A DNA stretch of 64,000 nucleotides from Narthecium ossifragum. Taxonomy: Eukaryota; Streptophyta; Magnoliopsida; Dioscoreales; Nartheciaceae. The DNA is taken from the NCBI GenBank assembly GCA_963920575.1, contig OY986974.1, positions 2,852,001 to 2,916,000 of the forward strand, read 5' to 3'. The translations under genes were made by a program, and so were the position numbers. Shown one piece after another: positions 43,961 to 55,217 of this stretch. The stretch's first letter is position 1. Every line of letters begins with the position of its first letter. The notes beneath the pieces were generated by a model that was not told where the DNA came from, did not search any database, and saw only the letters and a list, made by a program, of their open reading frames with translations.

Positions 43961-46900
43961 TTCACACTCTCTCCCTCTCCTCTGGCCCAGTGGATCGACG
44001 CCTCCCAATCCGATGACGATCTCCACCCCCCTCCCCTCCTCCAATGGCCTAGGAGAGACGCCCACCTCTCCTAAATCTCCGGTCTTTGGTCTTTTGTTCT
44101 GCTTTTAGTCTTGCAATCTGCGCAATATTCGCCTAGTACAAGCCCTGCCCATTTCCGTTCTTGGGTTGCTTTATAGTGGGCTTTTGGCGCTGTACCCGGC
44201 GCTGCCGGCGCTTGGGAGGCTCTGGGATTTGCATGCAGTAGATTTTTGCTTTTGGGTTGGGTGGTCATTGGTTTGATGCGATTCTGTGGGTAAATGAGTT
44301 GGAAAGAGTATCTGGGTCGAGGTAATTTGGGCTTCTCTCTTGTTTTTTCCGCTTTCCGGGCGGATTTCGGTTGTGGGTTCTTGATGGTTTGTCCGTTCTT
44401 CTTGATTTTCTTGGTAAAGTTGTGATTTTTTTTGGTCTGGTCTGGTTTCTGATGGTTATTAGTGATTGAGTTCCGGCCTTTATTTTTTAATGCTTGTGTT
44501 TACTTAGTGCTTTTATGGGTTGATGGTTCTGTAAGCAATGAGCTCAAGGTCGGATTTCTCCGCATATTGGATAATTCTGCTTCATTATTGATGTCCTGGA
44601 TTTACTTTGAGATCCCTCTTTTACACTCCTTTGGATTTATTTGTAGATTTTACTCCTGCGGCTATTGAAGCTCTTCGGTATACTAGTTTTGGTTGTAACA
44701 TGATGTTTGCAGGATCCCCTTGTAAATTAGATATACTGCTCTAATCTCAGTTATTATATGCCATGTATAGCGTTTGGGGACGCTTTTAATGTGGAGTTCA
44801 TACAAATCATGGTTGTGAATGTTATCTGATCTCTCCTGGAATCCAGATTCTGCCTTAAATTGTTGTTTTCTTACTGAAATGTTCCATGTATAGGCGGAGT
44901 TTATACAAATCATGGTTGTGAATGTTATTTGATCCCCCTGGATTCCAGATTCTGCCTTAAATTGTTGTTTTCTTACTGAAATGTTCCATGTATAGGTGGG
45001 CTATTCTGGGAAATTGGAGCTTCAACTTAGAATGCAAGCTTCGGGACATCATTTTCTCCATGTGCAGTTCCAACGAGCATTAAGAGATTAGCTTGATTAT
45101 TGAAGTTGTTTGTATAGTACACTGTTGATTTCCGGGATTAAATTTACATCTGAAAAGCTGTACAGTTAATCTGCTGGCCTCCTATTGGGATTATTAGTTT
45201 GCTCATAATGTTATTCAGTCATACCTTCGAGGTATAATGGGGAAGGTTTTCAAGTGGATGCTTTCTTCTTGACTTGGTAAGTGTTCATTTTTCTGCTGTT
45301 ATTATCCCCAGCTTTTTCTACGTTACACTGTGGGAGCTTGCGGGTTTCTAGCCGCCAAAGCTTTTAGCAGTTGTGTATCTAGGTTGTACATTCTTTTCCG
45401 TAAAAGATCTTCGGTTTATATTGATCTTATAGCATTCTTTTTATCCTTAACTAGTTTGGCATATTTTGCCATATTTTGCAGTTAAAGGCAATCATGCAAG
45501 TGTTGTCTTCCTAATACAGATAATGTTTTGTTAGCTTGATGATTACTTACGCATTTGTAATCTCAACCATCTCCATAAACTCAATTTATGCAGAAATTTG
45601 GACTTGTAAATAAGTTTCTTAACATGAGGGATATCTGAAAAGCCGACACTTTTGCTTATCTAGCATAATTAACTGACTCTTTGAATCAATTGTTTTCATG
45701 TAGTAGTGACTTATTTTTCTTATATTCCTACTTCGATTTTGAACATTCTGTAAAATTGAACCCGAAGCAATATATATTATGTTACCTTTGCAGGATGTGC
45801 GGATGGCTCTGGCTGTGATTGCATTGCCCCGATGATTTCTCTGCAAGAGTAGGGATTGCTTACTCTCCGTGACACTAGATCAGTGGACAAAGTCACAGTT
45901 ACCTGCATATATACGGGTTGGCAAATCCGTTACCCCTAGAAACCTCTTAAAGACATGTAATTACCAAGATCACTTGGATTTGCATGGGACTATTTGTCCC
46001 TTGCCTTTCGGGAACCCTTAAATATAGACTTAGCTGGAGTTCCTTCATGACTGCCTTCAAAATGTCTTTGCCTCATTGCTATTCTCAAACGACTATTAAG
46101 CTCTTCAATTGGCAAGTCATAATGTATGCCCATTGAGGCTAAGATGTCTATCTTATAAACGAGAATAGTGATCTATATTCAGATTAAGTATCCATAAATA
46201 TAGTCAGAACCATCCTAGTTATTTCCAAATTAATTTCCTTTCTACTACGTAGTTTGGATTCTTCTTCATTATCGAAGGTGCAAAAGGGTAAAGTTCAACT
46301 ATCATCTTACCATTTTATCCCTTTTCAACTCGGTTAAGTAATAGTATGTTAAACTCTTAGGCTGGCGATCCATACCTAGAAGAATGTGGTTCTTTATTGA
46401 ACTCTCTCCTTCGATCTCCATTGTCTTTTATCATGGTTTTAACCCTTGAATCGAAAGTGTCTTTCTCCTCACCCACCATGTTGATTTTATGCGTGCAGCC
46501 AGTTGTCTAAAGTTACTTTTCATAGGAACTTGACTACAACTCGTTTGCTGTGGTTCCTTTGTAGCTCTTACTTCTTCAAGTTGTTCTTTTTGAGATTAGT
46601 GTTGTTTGGACATCAGATATGCTCACCGAGTGTCCAATTGTCATAAAGCACGTAACAAGACAACCCTTACTAATTTGGATAGAGGGATGCAATTTATGGG
46701 AGTCCTGAAGTGTCCAACGAAGTATCGCGTTTCCATTTGAAGGGTTTGGGTAAAAATAGCTGAGCAGCAGCTCAAAAACCACTTTAAAAACACTATTATG
46801 ATTATTCATTAGTTAGCTCATATGATTGAATGCTAAATCTAGCATAACCATATCTGACCACAAATATTAAGAAAGAGATATAATCATATTAACTATGGTA

Positions 46901-48611
46901 AACTGAAACAAGGATGCATCTAAAAGGGATGAAATTACTTAGTAAAATTGATATGATTGTCAGGAAGGATCCAACGTCCAACAAACAATGGAAAAGGGCT
47001 GTTCAAGAAGCAGTTTGGCTCCATCAGCTTAAAGCTTAAAGAAAACTTGGGGCCCAATTGGTTTGCTACATTTAGCGGTGCATCATTGCCCGATGCAACA
47101 TCAATGGCCAAAGCAGTCGTTTCGGTCTCTGCATCATGTGCCTGTCGTGGCATGGTGTGATAGAAAAAGGCCTGGTATGGGGCCGCATGATGTGCTCAAA
47201 TGGAGCTATTCATTGGATACAGGATCAAACGGGCATAGCGGCTTCCTCATCAATTGCATCAAGATGCAGAGAAGGTTCATATTGAGTTCTGAACGTGAAA
47301 GCTATCTCATTAATTGCAATTAGGACGATTTCTGCATATGGAGGCACAAGATTAATTGTATATATAGCAGAAAACCAGACACCAACTTCGAACGGTATTG
47401 CATTTCTCAATACAACATGCTCGATGGACTACATCAGCAGCTACATTGCATCATTAGATACAGATAGCCAAATGGGCCCTCGACGTGCCAAAAGATTGTG
47501 GCTTAATGTGATTGTAGATAGCTTATGATTAGGTCGATGGGTAGACAATGTGTATCTGATTCTATTATTGGTAATTTTGATTTCCAATTGTCCCTAGCTC
47601 ACAACATATTGGCGGAGGTTTCTGCATGAAGATCGATTATTGAGAATGGTGTGCCTGAAATAGATTGGGATGGTCGAGGCTCAAAAGCATAAAAAAACTC
47701 TTCCCACATTTCGTGTTTTTGGAAGGACAACCTTTTCTCCTCAGCTAAACCGTAGATCTAGTACGGATCCATGAGTTTCAAAGTTTCTATTTCCACCGTG
47801 TGGAATGGTGTATACACAATAGGAGAATAGTCATATGATAATCTGATCTTGTTTCTCTTTCTTTGCTAAGAGCTTTTCTTATGGCAACTTGTTTAATTGT
47901 TATCTTGTGAGTAAAAAGTAAAACATTTCTGTTGGTTGTATCTCAAATGCTTCCTTTCTTTTATCTATTGATTAGGCTTTAGGGGAAGTATGCCATACAC
48001 AAAACTATAGATGCATACAAATTGAGAAAACTATTTATTCTCACGTCAATTCATCAATACATGCTAGTCAACTTTCGTTGATCTGGCTACATGATAGATG
48101 TATTAAAGTAGGTGCATGAGACAAGCAACAATTTATCGGATTTCGTGCTTAATAAGCTTGTTCAATGCGGACATGAAACACATAACACTTGTGACTAGGA
48201 ATTTTATGCACTAGAGAAGGAACTCGGGTATCATGTTTTTCGCTGAAAACACCAAACATTGTAAGGTACATAACCGTAAAGTTGTCTGTTAAATAGATTG
48301 TTTGCTTTTGAAAATTTTGGATGATATACTTCTGAATTTCTCTTAAAACTAGATCTTTTCAAAGTCAACCTGTCAATATTGTAACTTACCATGTTTACAG
48401 GGGTTGATATGCAATTGTGACAAAATGAGGGGCCTAAATGTGATTTTGATTTATGAGATTTTTTTAAGTGCTCAACATTACTTTTGAAATTCAGGGCTTG
48501 TTTTGACAGGTCATAAGACTAGCGTAGTAGCAATTCAAAATTACCTTTCTTTCTATGAACTCGCTCATATTTTTTAACGATACATGAATTTCTCCTTGGG
48601 AGTTATTGCAG
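43961..48611 (+). other. Probable DUF863 5' leader exons and introns
   Basis: A CT-rich, leader-like exon probably ends near 44319 (gag|gtaatt). A likely noncoding exon is 44996-45276, with acceptor catgtatag and a strong donor cttg|gtaagtg. A long leader intron then runs to the acceptor ttattgcag at 48611, two bases before the start codon. The intron (45277-48611) holds no gene I recognise; short open frames at 46935-47530 match nothing I know. These exon calls are inferred from splice signals only. Confidence 0.4.
44791..44995. repeat. 103-bp tandem duplication ending in a splice acceptor
   Basis: Two copies, starting about 44791 and 44894, each begin g(t/c)ggagtt(c/t)atacaaatcat and end gttccatgtatag. 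They are about 95% identical. The second copy's tag is the likely acceptor of the leader exon starting at 44996, so the 3' end of an intron has been duplicated. Confidence 0.85.
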
Positions 48612-48613
48612 GC

Positions 48614-51600
48614 ATGGGAACAAAGGTACATTGCAAGAGCTACCTGCCAGGATACTTTTCCATGAGGGACCTTAATCAGAACACAAGTGGTACTTGGTCT
48701 GTCTATTGTGATGACAGAACATCATTGACTAATCTCCAGAATGGCTTCCCGCCAACAATAAATGGGCATCCGGAACACAATATGGAAAACTTAAAGCGAA
48801 CAATACTTGAACATGATGCCATATTTAGGAAGCAGGTATAACTAACAGGTTATTAATACTAGTCAATTTGCACTTGTAACGCCATTTATATATTGTTTTT
48901 CTGGGCTTTCAATATTCCTCATTCATTTTCAAAAGATTCAGAACACGACTTGGTTGTCTTGCTTTGTAAGCACTAAATTACTCATGGACCCCATCAATCT
49001 CGATGCAGCTTATCTTCTTTTGTTGCAACAATCTAGGCAGATTGTCCTATTTTTGGTAGATACAACCGAAGATGAAAGGAACTTTATGCAATATTTTGCC
49101 TGTATGTGGATCTTCTATAGACCAGATAAACCAAAACTTTTAGTTTCTTAAATCTTTTTTGAACTTTATGCTTTTATCCTTAGGTCTATTGTTATCTATA
49201 GCATTCTGATTGAAGTAGTGGTTCAGGTCTATGAACTCCACCGTCTTTATAGAACACAAAAGGACTTGATGGATGAGCTCCAAATGCACGAGTTATATGG
49301 GTATCCCCTATCAAGGAACACATCTCCACCAGATGCACTCTTATCACAGCGGGCATCTCAAGATGCCGAAAAGATATGGCACATGCCTCACTTAAATTAT
49401 GGGAACGGCTATTACAACATGACTTCTATTGCAGCCACTGGTGACATAAGGTATCACCAAAGAATTTTGGATGAAAATGGTGTACAACTTGATCTGACTA
49501 CAAGTGCAAATGGCAAATATGTGAAGGCTGTTGAATCATCGGACTCTAAATGTACCAGGTCGCGTAAAAGACCTCTTGATCTGGAACTTCCAGCTGATGC
49601 TTACATTGACGATGAAGATGCAGATGGAACAGAAAATGTTGTAGAGTCCTTGTTCAGGGACAAGCCCAAGAATGATGTCAAACTGGCTCTTGGAACTAGT
49701 CAGAACTTGAACTGTAGTGCACATAGTTGGAAAATTGACTTGAATACACAAAGCTCTGTGTCAACTCAGGGTTTGGCTGATTTAAATGAACCTGTCATTC
49801 AAACAATATGTGACGGATCAGCATGTGCAGCTTCTGTTCATCTGTTTGGTGCGAGGGACCATTGTACAGAGATTCGAGGGCATCAGTTTCTGGCAAGATC
49901 AAACACTAGTTTGAAAGGCATGCAAAGAGACAACAGAGATGAAGGAACTCACTTCAACTTTATCCACTCTGAAGAGAATACAAGACCTAAATACTCACTC
50001 TTTAAAGATGAATTTGGTAAGACTTGTCATATTGGTGATTTTAATGACCATATTGTGTCTTTATCGCCATATAATGTTCTTCCGGTATTGATCACATTTA
50101 CACCACCATTTAGCTTTTATGTGAGTCGATATTTGAGTAGATGCACTTTTTTAAGCATGCAGTTCTGTTATTAGTAGATTACCATGTAACAAGCACCGAA
50201 GAGAATAAAGACGAAAGATAATGGAAAGTTTTAACTTTTAATGACTAAATCATGGCAATTGTCTTTTCTGTCTATTGCAGCTGGAATATGAATGACTTGC
50301 TTAATAATGTATGACAACATATGCAGTATATTTGGCCTTGATGTGTAGCTTTCTGGTCATGGCCTGAACTTTGTGCATGTGCAATTGTCTATTTGTGTGC
50401 ACGATACTTGTGAGGTCTTTCCCTTCATGGATTTTGTAGGCTGTTCCTTCACAACACCTACATGTCAACTGCTTCAAGCTCCTTAGATCTGAATTATCCT
50501 GAAAGAATGAATCATTTTAGAAGTCTCCGATCATGATTCCTCAATTTTAGTTGATAAATACACGTAGAAGTCATTTTCTTGATTTGTTTATGTTATTTAT
50601 TAAATGATGCTTGACTTTTTTCTTTGCTGGTTGCACACTTCTAACCTCTGCTAGTTTTTTCCCCGTCTGTATCTTTGTTTTTGCAGTGCATTGTAGAAGT
50701 TACGCGAGTTCTGCTATTCCAGATCTTTATAGCGAGAAATCGCCAATGTCATCTGAATCCAGCAATCTGAAGCTTAAGAAGGCACATGAAAATATTTTGC
50801 CTGATCACAGTAAAGCCAGGACATGGTTTGGAGAGAAAGCAAACCATGGTACAGAAAACTCTGGAATGGCTCATCATTTTGCAGATTTGAGCTATTCTTC
50901 TCAAATGCCAAGTCCCTCAGTTATTTCTCAAATGAACTCCCTGAGTAATTCAACTCCAGTGATTTCGTCTTCCAGAAAAATGAACAGCATTAGCGACATT
51001 CCCATTGCCATTCAAGCTCTTCCATGCTTCAATGGATCACCGACAATGAATAGCCATAGCAGGAGTTCCACTATGTGTATTCAAGCTCATGTTGATCCCA
51101 GGGATAAATGGCCAAATAGTGATTTGAAATCACACCGAGGTGACTCATCCTCCTCTCGAAATGGCTTCCATCATGATCATCCAGTGGATTATGGTTCTGC
51201 ATCACATCTACACCGGACTTCATTCAGATGGAATAAGACGAATCTCAATCCCAATAGCGATAATCTCGCATTTGGGAACTCTGAAAGTGATATTGGTTTG
51301 TCATGCGCAAATGGGAAGCCTGTGAATGATTTAAATTTGAACTATGCACTTCCAAATGGAAGTCAGGGTGAAGATGAAGTTATGATCTGCCAAATGAAGG
51401 TTGATCACCAAGAACCATTAGGAGGTGTTCATTGGCTCAGAAACAGACCACCTTCTGGTGAATCTATTGACTCGAAAAAGTGTGCGTCCAAATTGGAGCC
51501 TGGCTTCTCCCAGAGGAATCCGCATTTGATGCATGGAAATAATGCATCGGACAGTCCTATCAGTAAAAAGATTTTTGGCTTTCCTATTCATGATAAGATC

Positions 51601-52611
51601 CAACAGGATTTAAGTTCTGCTTCAGATCTGATACCTAAGAATTACAACAATTTGAACTGCTCTTTGCCCTATATGTCCAAGTTGTCGGATGTTGCACCTG
51701 AAGGTAAGGTGAAGGTTCCATTCCAAGCTTCTGAGAGGGGTATTGCTCCTAAAGAGACTTTTCTGATTGACTTAGAGGTGCCAATTGTTTCTCTGGAAGA
51801 GGAAAAAATAGTTCCTCAGAGGAAACCTATATGGTTGAATAAACTCGACTCACCATTGCAAGTATCATCAAGCAAAACAAGGGTTTCAAACGAAAGAGAA
51901 TGGTCTCATAAGCCGATGGTTAAATTTGCAGCGGAGGCTATCGTTGCTTTGTCATTGGACTCGTGTGCTCGGTTGTTTGACATCACTTGTAGCCCACCAG
52001 CACCAGTTGCATGTGATTCTTTGCGTTGGTTTGCAGAGATAGCTTCATCCAGTGCTGTGAGCATGAGAACCCTAATGGCCAATTCTGATGATGACAGTTC
52101 GGATTCATTTGAATCCTTGACATTGAATCTCAAAGAAATAAAGGTTGATGAGTCCTTGTATATTCCCTCGCAACATGACAATAATAAAGACGGGGAATTA
52201 GGCGTTGCTTCACTGCTTCTGACTAAGACTCGTAGGGGCCAGGCAAGGAAGAGAAGGCAGCGAAGGGACTTTCAGAAGGATATCCTTCCAGGCCTCGCAA
52301 CACTGTCAAGGCACGAAGTAACTGAGGACTTCCAAACAATTGGGGCGCTCATGAGGGCCTCAGGCAGGCCTTGGCAGCCTGGGTTGACAAGACGCAACTC
52401 AGGCCGAAATGGTTCAGGCCGAGGAAGGGGGAGGCGGCGGAATACAACTTTGGCTGTCGCTGTGGTTGAGACTCCTGTCAGTCTGCCACCAGCAGAGCCT
52501 AGTACCACTGAACCAGAGATCAACGGGGTGAGCATGTTAGGCTGGGGAAGGACTAGGCGATGCCGGAGGCAGAGGTGTCCGCCTGGTAATTTATCTGCTC
52601 CTCTAACTTAA
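48614..52611 (+). CDS. DUF863 family protein, three coding exons
   Basis: Coding exons are 48614-48835, 49227-50016 and 50687-52611, giving 978 residues. The borders are cag|gtataa, ttcag|gtctat, g|gtaaga and tttgcag. The N-terminus MGTKVHCKSYLPGYFSMRDL and the exon-1/2 junction ILEHDAIFRKQ|VYELHRLYRTQK are the conserved start of the plant DUF863 family. Further conserved pieces are DLNEPV (about 260), the acidic/Ser-rich middle, AAEAIVALSLDSCA with LRWFAEIASSS, and TKTRRGQARKRRQRRDFQKD near residue 865 followed by LPGLATLSRHEVTED. The C-terminus is basic (GRNGSGRGRGRRR). These proteins have been loosely annotated as T-box-like; their function is not established. The basic patches suggest a nuclear location, which is inference. 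Length agrees with the family (about 900-1000). At1g69360 and At1g26620 are the Arabidopsis members I recall. Confidence 0.9.
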
Positions 52612-53812
52612 ATTCGTGGGAAAGTACATTGGTGACAAAAGCTTTACAGGGAACTTGAGATAGAGATTTTTCAATCTAGGACGAGGCAATTCTAGTCCTG
52701 TAAGTGCATTGTACATGTTTTGTTGACCCTGATTTGGGCCTCTGATTGCATGCATCGAGTTAAAACAGTCTGTACATGTCGTAATAATTTCTGAATTTCC
52801 TGTGATTTAGGAACTCCATGTAAAATGCATATTCCATGAGAGTTAGACTTGTTGGCCAGGCTATAATTGAGAATATTAGCTAAGCAGTGCTCTTCTTCTA
52901 ATTTTCCATTGTGTAATAAAGAATGGCTATGTTATCATGGAAATTTCTGCAGGTAGTTAATTCAGACCATATAGTCTGGGCGAAATAAGCTATTGTTCTT
53001 GGCTGACTGCTTATGACAAATAGAGGACGAAGCCTCTGCTGGTTTGCTGATGTTGAAAAAATCTTGTGCAGTTTGACAGGCTGATCAACAAGCTGAATTT
53101 CCTTTTGCCGATGGATGTAGGCTGTAGCCACCATTACTGAAAAATTCTTCAGTTATTTAACTCTGCCAGCAGCTTCATAGTCGAGAAGCGCCAGGAGAGC
53201 TGTCCCTCTAGCTGGTTAGTTGCTCTTACAGAACATAAGGATAGGATTGGCCTCTTATCTTGATACTAGGAAATCTTGTTTTCTTTCTTTCTTTCTTTTT
53301 AACCCTTCTTTTCCACCCATTTTTTTTCGAGGGAACCAATCTGTCTAGCCATACAGCAAAACTCTCCGTAAACTCTCAGTGTGATCTTACTTGATAAGAT
53401 TCAGATTGACAGCTTCTAGGTTTCTGATGACATGATATGAAATCGAAGCCAAAAGATCATTGATCATTTGGCCTTCTGGCCTAAATCAAGAGTGTTTCAG
53501 TCATTAAAATGCAGTCATTACCTATGAGTAACTATGGCCAGATTTTTAGTCCTTTATGGATGAATTCAGGCAATAAAAAGAAGAACTTTCTCAGTTTTTC
53601 TGATTGAATTCTTGCATGAAAAATAGCAGCAATGTCACCAAGCTGCTGTGCAGGGAAAAGTAGAAGTCCTTTTGGTTGCTGTGATCATAATGCTTTTGAG
53701 CATGCAGTCAAAAGGCTAAAGCAACTGTTCCACTGATGAGCACTACCTGAAGCACCTCTCATAGAAACAATTATGGATCTCCAGTAGCAGCAAAGCTATT
53801 AAAAAGAAATTT
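52612..53812. other. Intergenic, 3' flank of DUF863
   Basis: AT-rich with a (ctttctttcttt) run near 53281. No gene or bounded element recognised. Confidence 0.45.
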
Positions 53813-53827
53813 ATATGGGGAGAGTCT

Positions 53828-54102
53828 TCCAAGAAGGAGAAAGGTGTGTTTTACTTGAATGTGATTCCAAGCAAGTTGTCGAAATGATCCTTGATCGCAT
53901 TCCGTTACTAAATGATTGTAAGCAGATGGCCCTCGAGGTATGGTGGGAGATTAGTAAGTTTCATAGATTTTCTATTGTAAGTATTCCTCGTGAGTTTAAT
54001 GTAAGAGCGGACGAGATTGCTCGTTTGGCTCGGGTTTCGGGCGGCAGAATGTAGATCAGTCTAGGTGACTGTAGCTTCGGCTTATCTAATAAAAAAAAAA
54101 AA
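53828..54102 (+). mobile_element. Short 5'-truncated LINE with 15-bp target duplications
   Basis: Encodes the last part of a LINE RNase H (CVLLECDSKQVVEMI, then REFNVRADEIARLARVSG), a short tail with gtagcttcggcttatctaat, and a run of A. It is flanked by perfect 15-bp direct repeats atatggggagagtct at 53813-53827 and 54103-54117. The exact duplications mark target-primed reverse transcription and a fairly recent insertion. Confidence 0.85.
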
Positions 54103-54467
54103 ATATGGGGAGAGTCTATAAATTTAAGTAGGATGGATTCGATCGTATCCGGATCCGGATCTCTAAAAAAAAAAACAATCCGAATCCGGATCTAGAGAGA
54201 GAATTCTATATACCTTGCGGACCCCACATGTTGATCGAACGGCTGCTGGACGCCCCCCTCTATCTAACAATAAGATCACTTAAATTAGAAAGTATTCCAA
54301 AAATGGAACGAGTGGCTAAAATAGGTTTATATATACCAAAAATAGTCCCTTTGTTCCTTTTTCTAGACATAATAACATCACTAATTTTATTTTCCATCTC
54401 AAAAAAAGAAGAAGAAGAAGCATAGGTTTACTTTATTACTCAAACATAAAATATTATATGGATTACT

Positions 54468-54869
54468 ATGGATTCTCCGACCCCTTTGAAGCCTAAGCCT
54501 TCGCCTAAGCACCACGCCCACGCCCACCCGTTCTCGTGCTTCCGCGCGATCTGTGACGGCGATGGCAGTGCCGGCGCGGTGGGAGGCGGGGAGGATGCAC
54601 GGGTGGTCCCGCTGCTGTGCCCGTCCTCGACGTGGCTGAGATCCAAGGTCCACGAGTTGCCGGAGAACGTGCCGCGGCGGCGCCACCACCACCGCCACCG
54701 CCACAACCGGTCAGCTGATTTCGGGTACGATCCGCTTAGCTACTCTCTTAACTTCGACGAGGGGGCGTCCGAGGAAGACCCTGCCGAGCCCTTTGCCGCC
54801 AACAGGAGCTTCTCGTCTCGCCTCCCGGCGACGCCGACGAGAGGGAGTGAGAGGGTAGTGACTCCATGA
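54468..54869 (+). CDS. Small plant protein with YDPLSYSLNFDEG motif, function unknown
   Basis: An intact 133-codon frame with no intron. The N-terminus is Pro/Lys/His-rich (MDSPTPLKPKPSPKHHAHAH). A His/Arg-rich patch (PRRRHHHRHRHNRSADF) precedes FGYDPLSYSLNFDEG near residue 85, and FSSRLPATPTR sits near the C-terminus. Many short plant proteins of unknown function share a (F/Y)xYDPLSYxLNFDEG motif followed by a 'FSxRLPxxP' motif, which is why I call this a real gene despite its size and GC-rich simple sequence. No signal peptide or membrane segment is visible. Cellular role unknown. Confidence 0.7.
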   Translation: MDSPTPLKPKPSPKHHAHAHPFSCFRAICDGDGSAGAVGGGEDARVVPLLCPSSTWLRSKVHELPENVPRRRHHHRHRHNRSADFGYDPLSYSLNFDEGASEEDPAEPFAANRSFSSRLPATPTRGSERVVTP

Positions 54870-55217
54870 GATCCCCAAACTTCTCCGGGTGTTTTGGTTT
54901 CCATAAGAAAGATCTGGTTTTTTCATCTTGATATGCTTTTGTTCTTCGAAAGATTGCAATAATTTGAGACAACTGGGGTTCCTATTGCTTCCTGGGGTTT
55001 AAAATCCTTGCTTTCTTATGAATTCTAGTTATAATAAGAAAAGTTGATTTTTCCTTAGAACTCGAAATTGTTCTCCTGGATCTAATATTTAGTCATAAGA
55101 AAGTTGTGATTTTTTCAAGAAAAACGAGGAAAACTAGTACTTTCTTTTGCTTCCCATCTATGGTGCAAAAGTTTGAGCTGAGTTTAGATGTATGAGATCC
55201 CTATTGACTATAGGGGC
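54870..55217. other. Short intergenic spacer
   Basis: AT-rich, separating the small unknown gene from the second PPR gene on the same strand. No element recognised. Confidence 0.4.
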
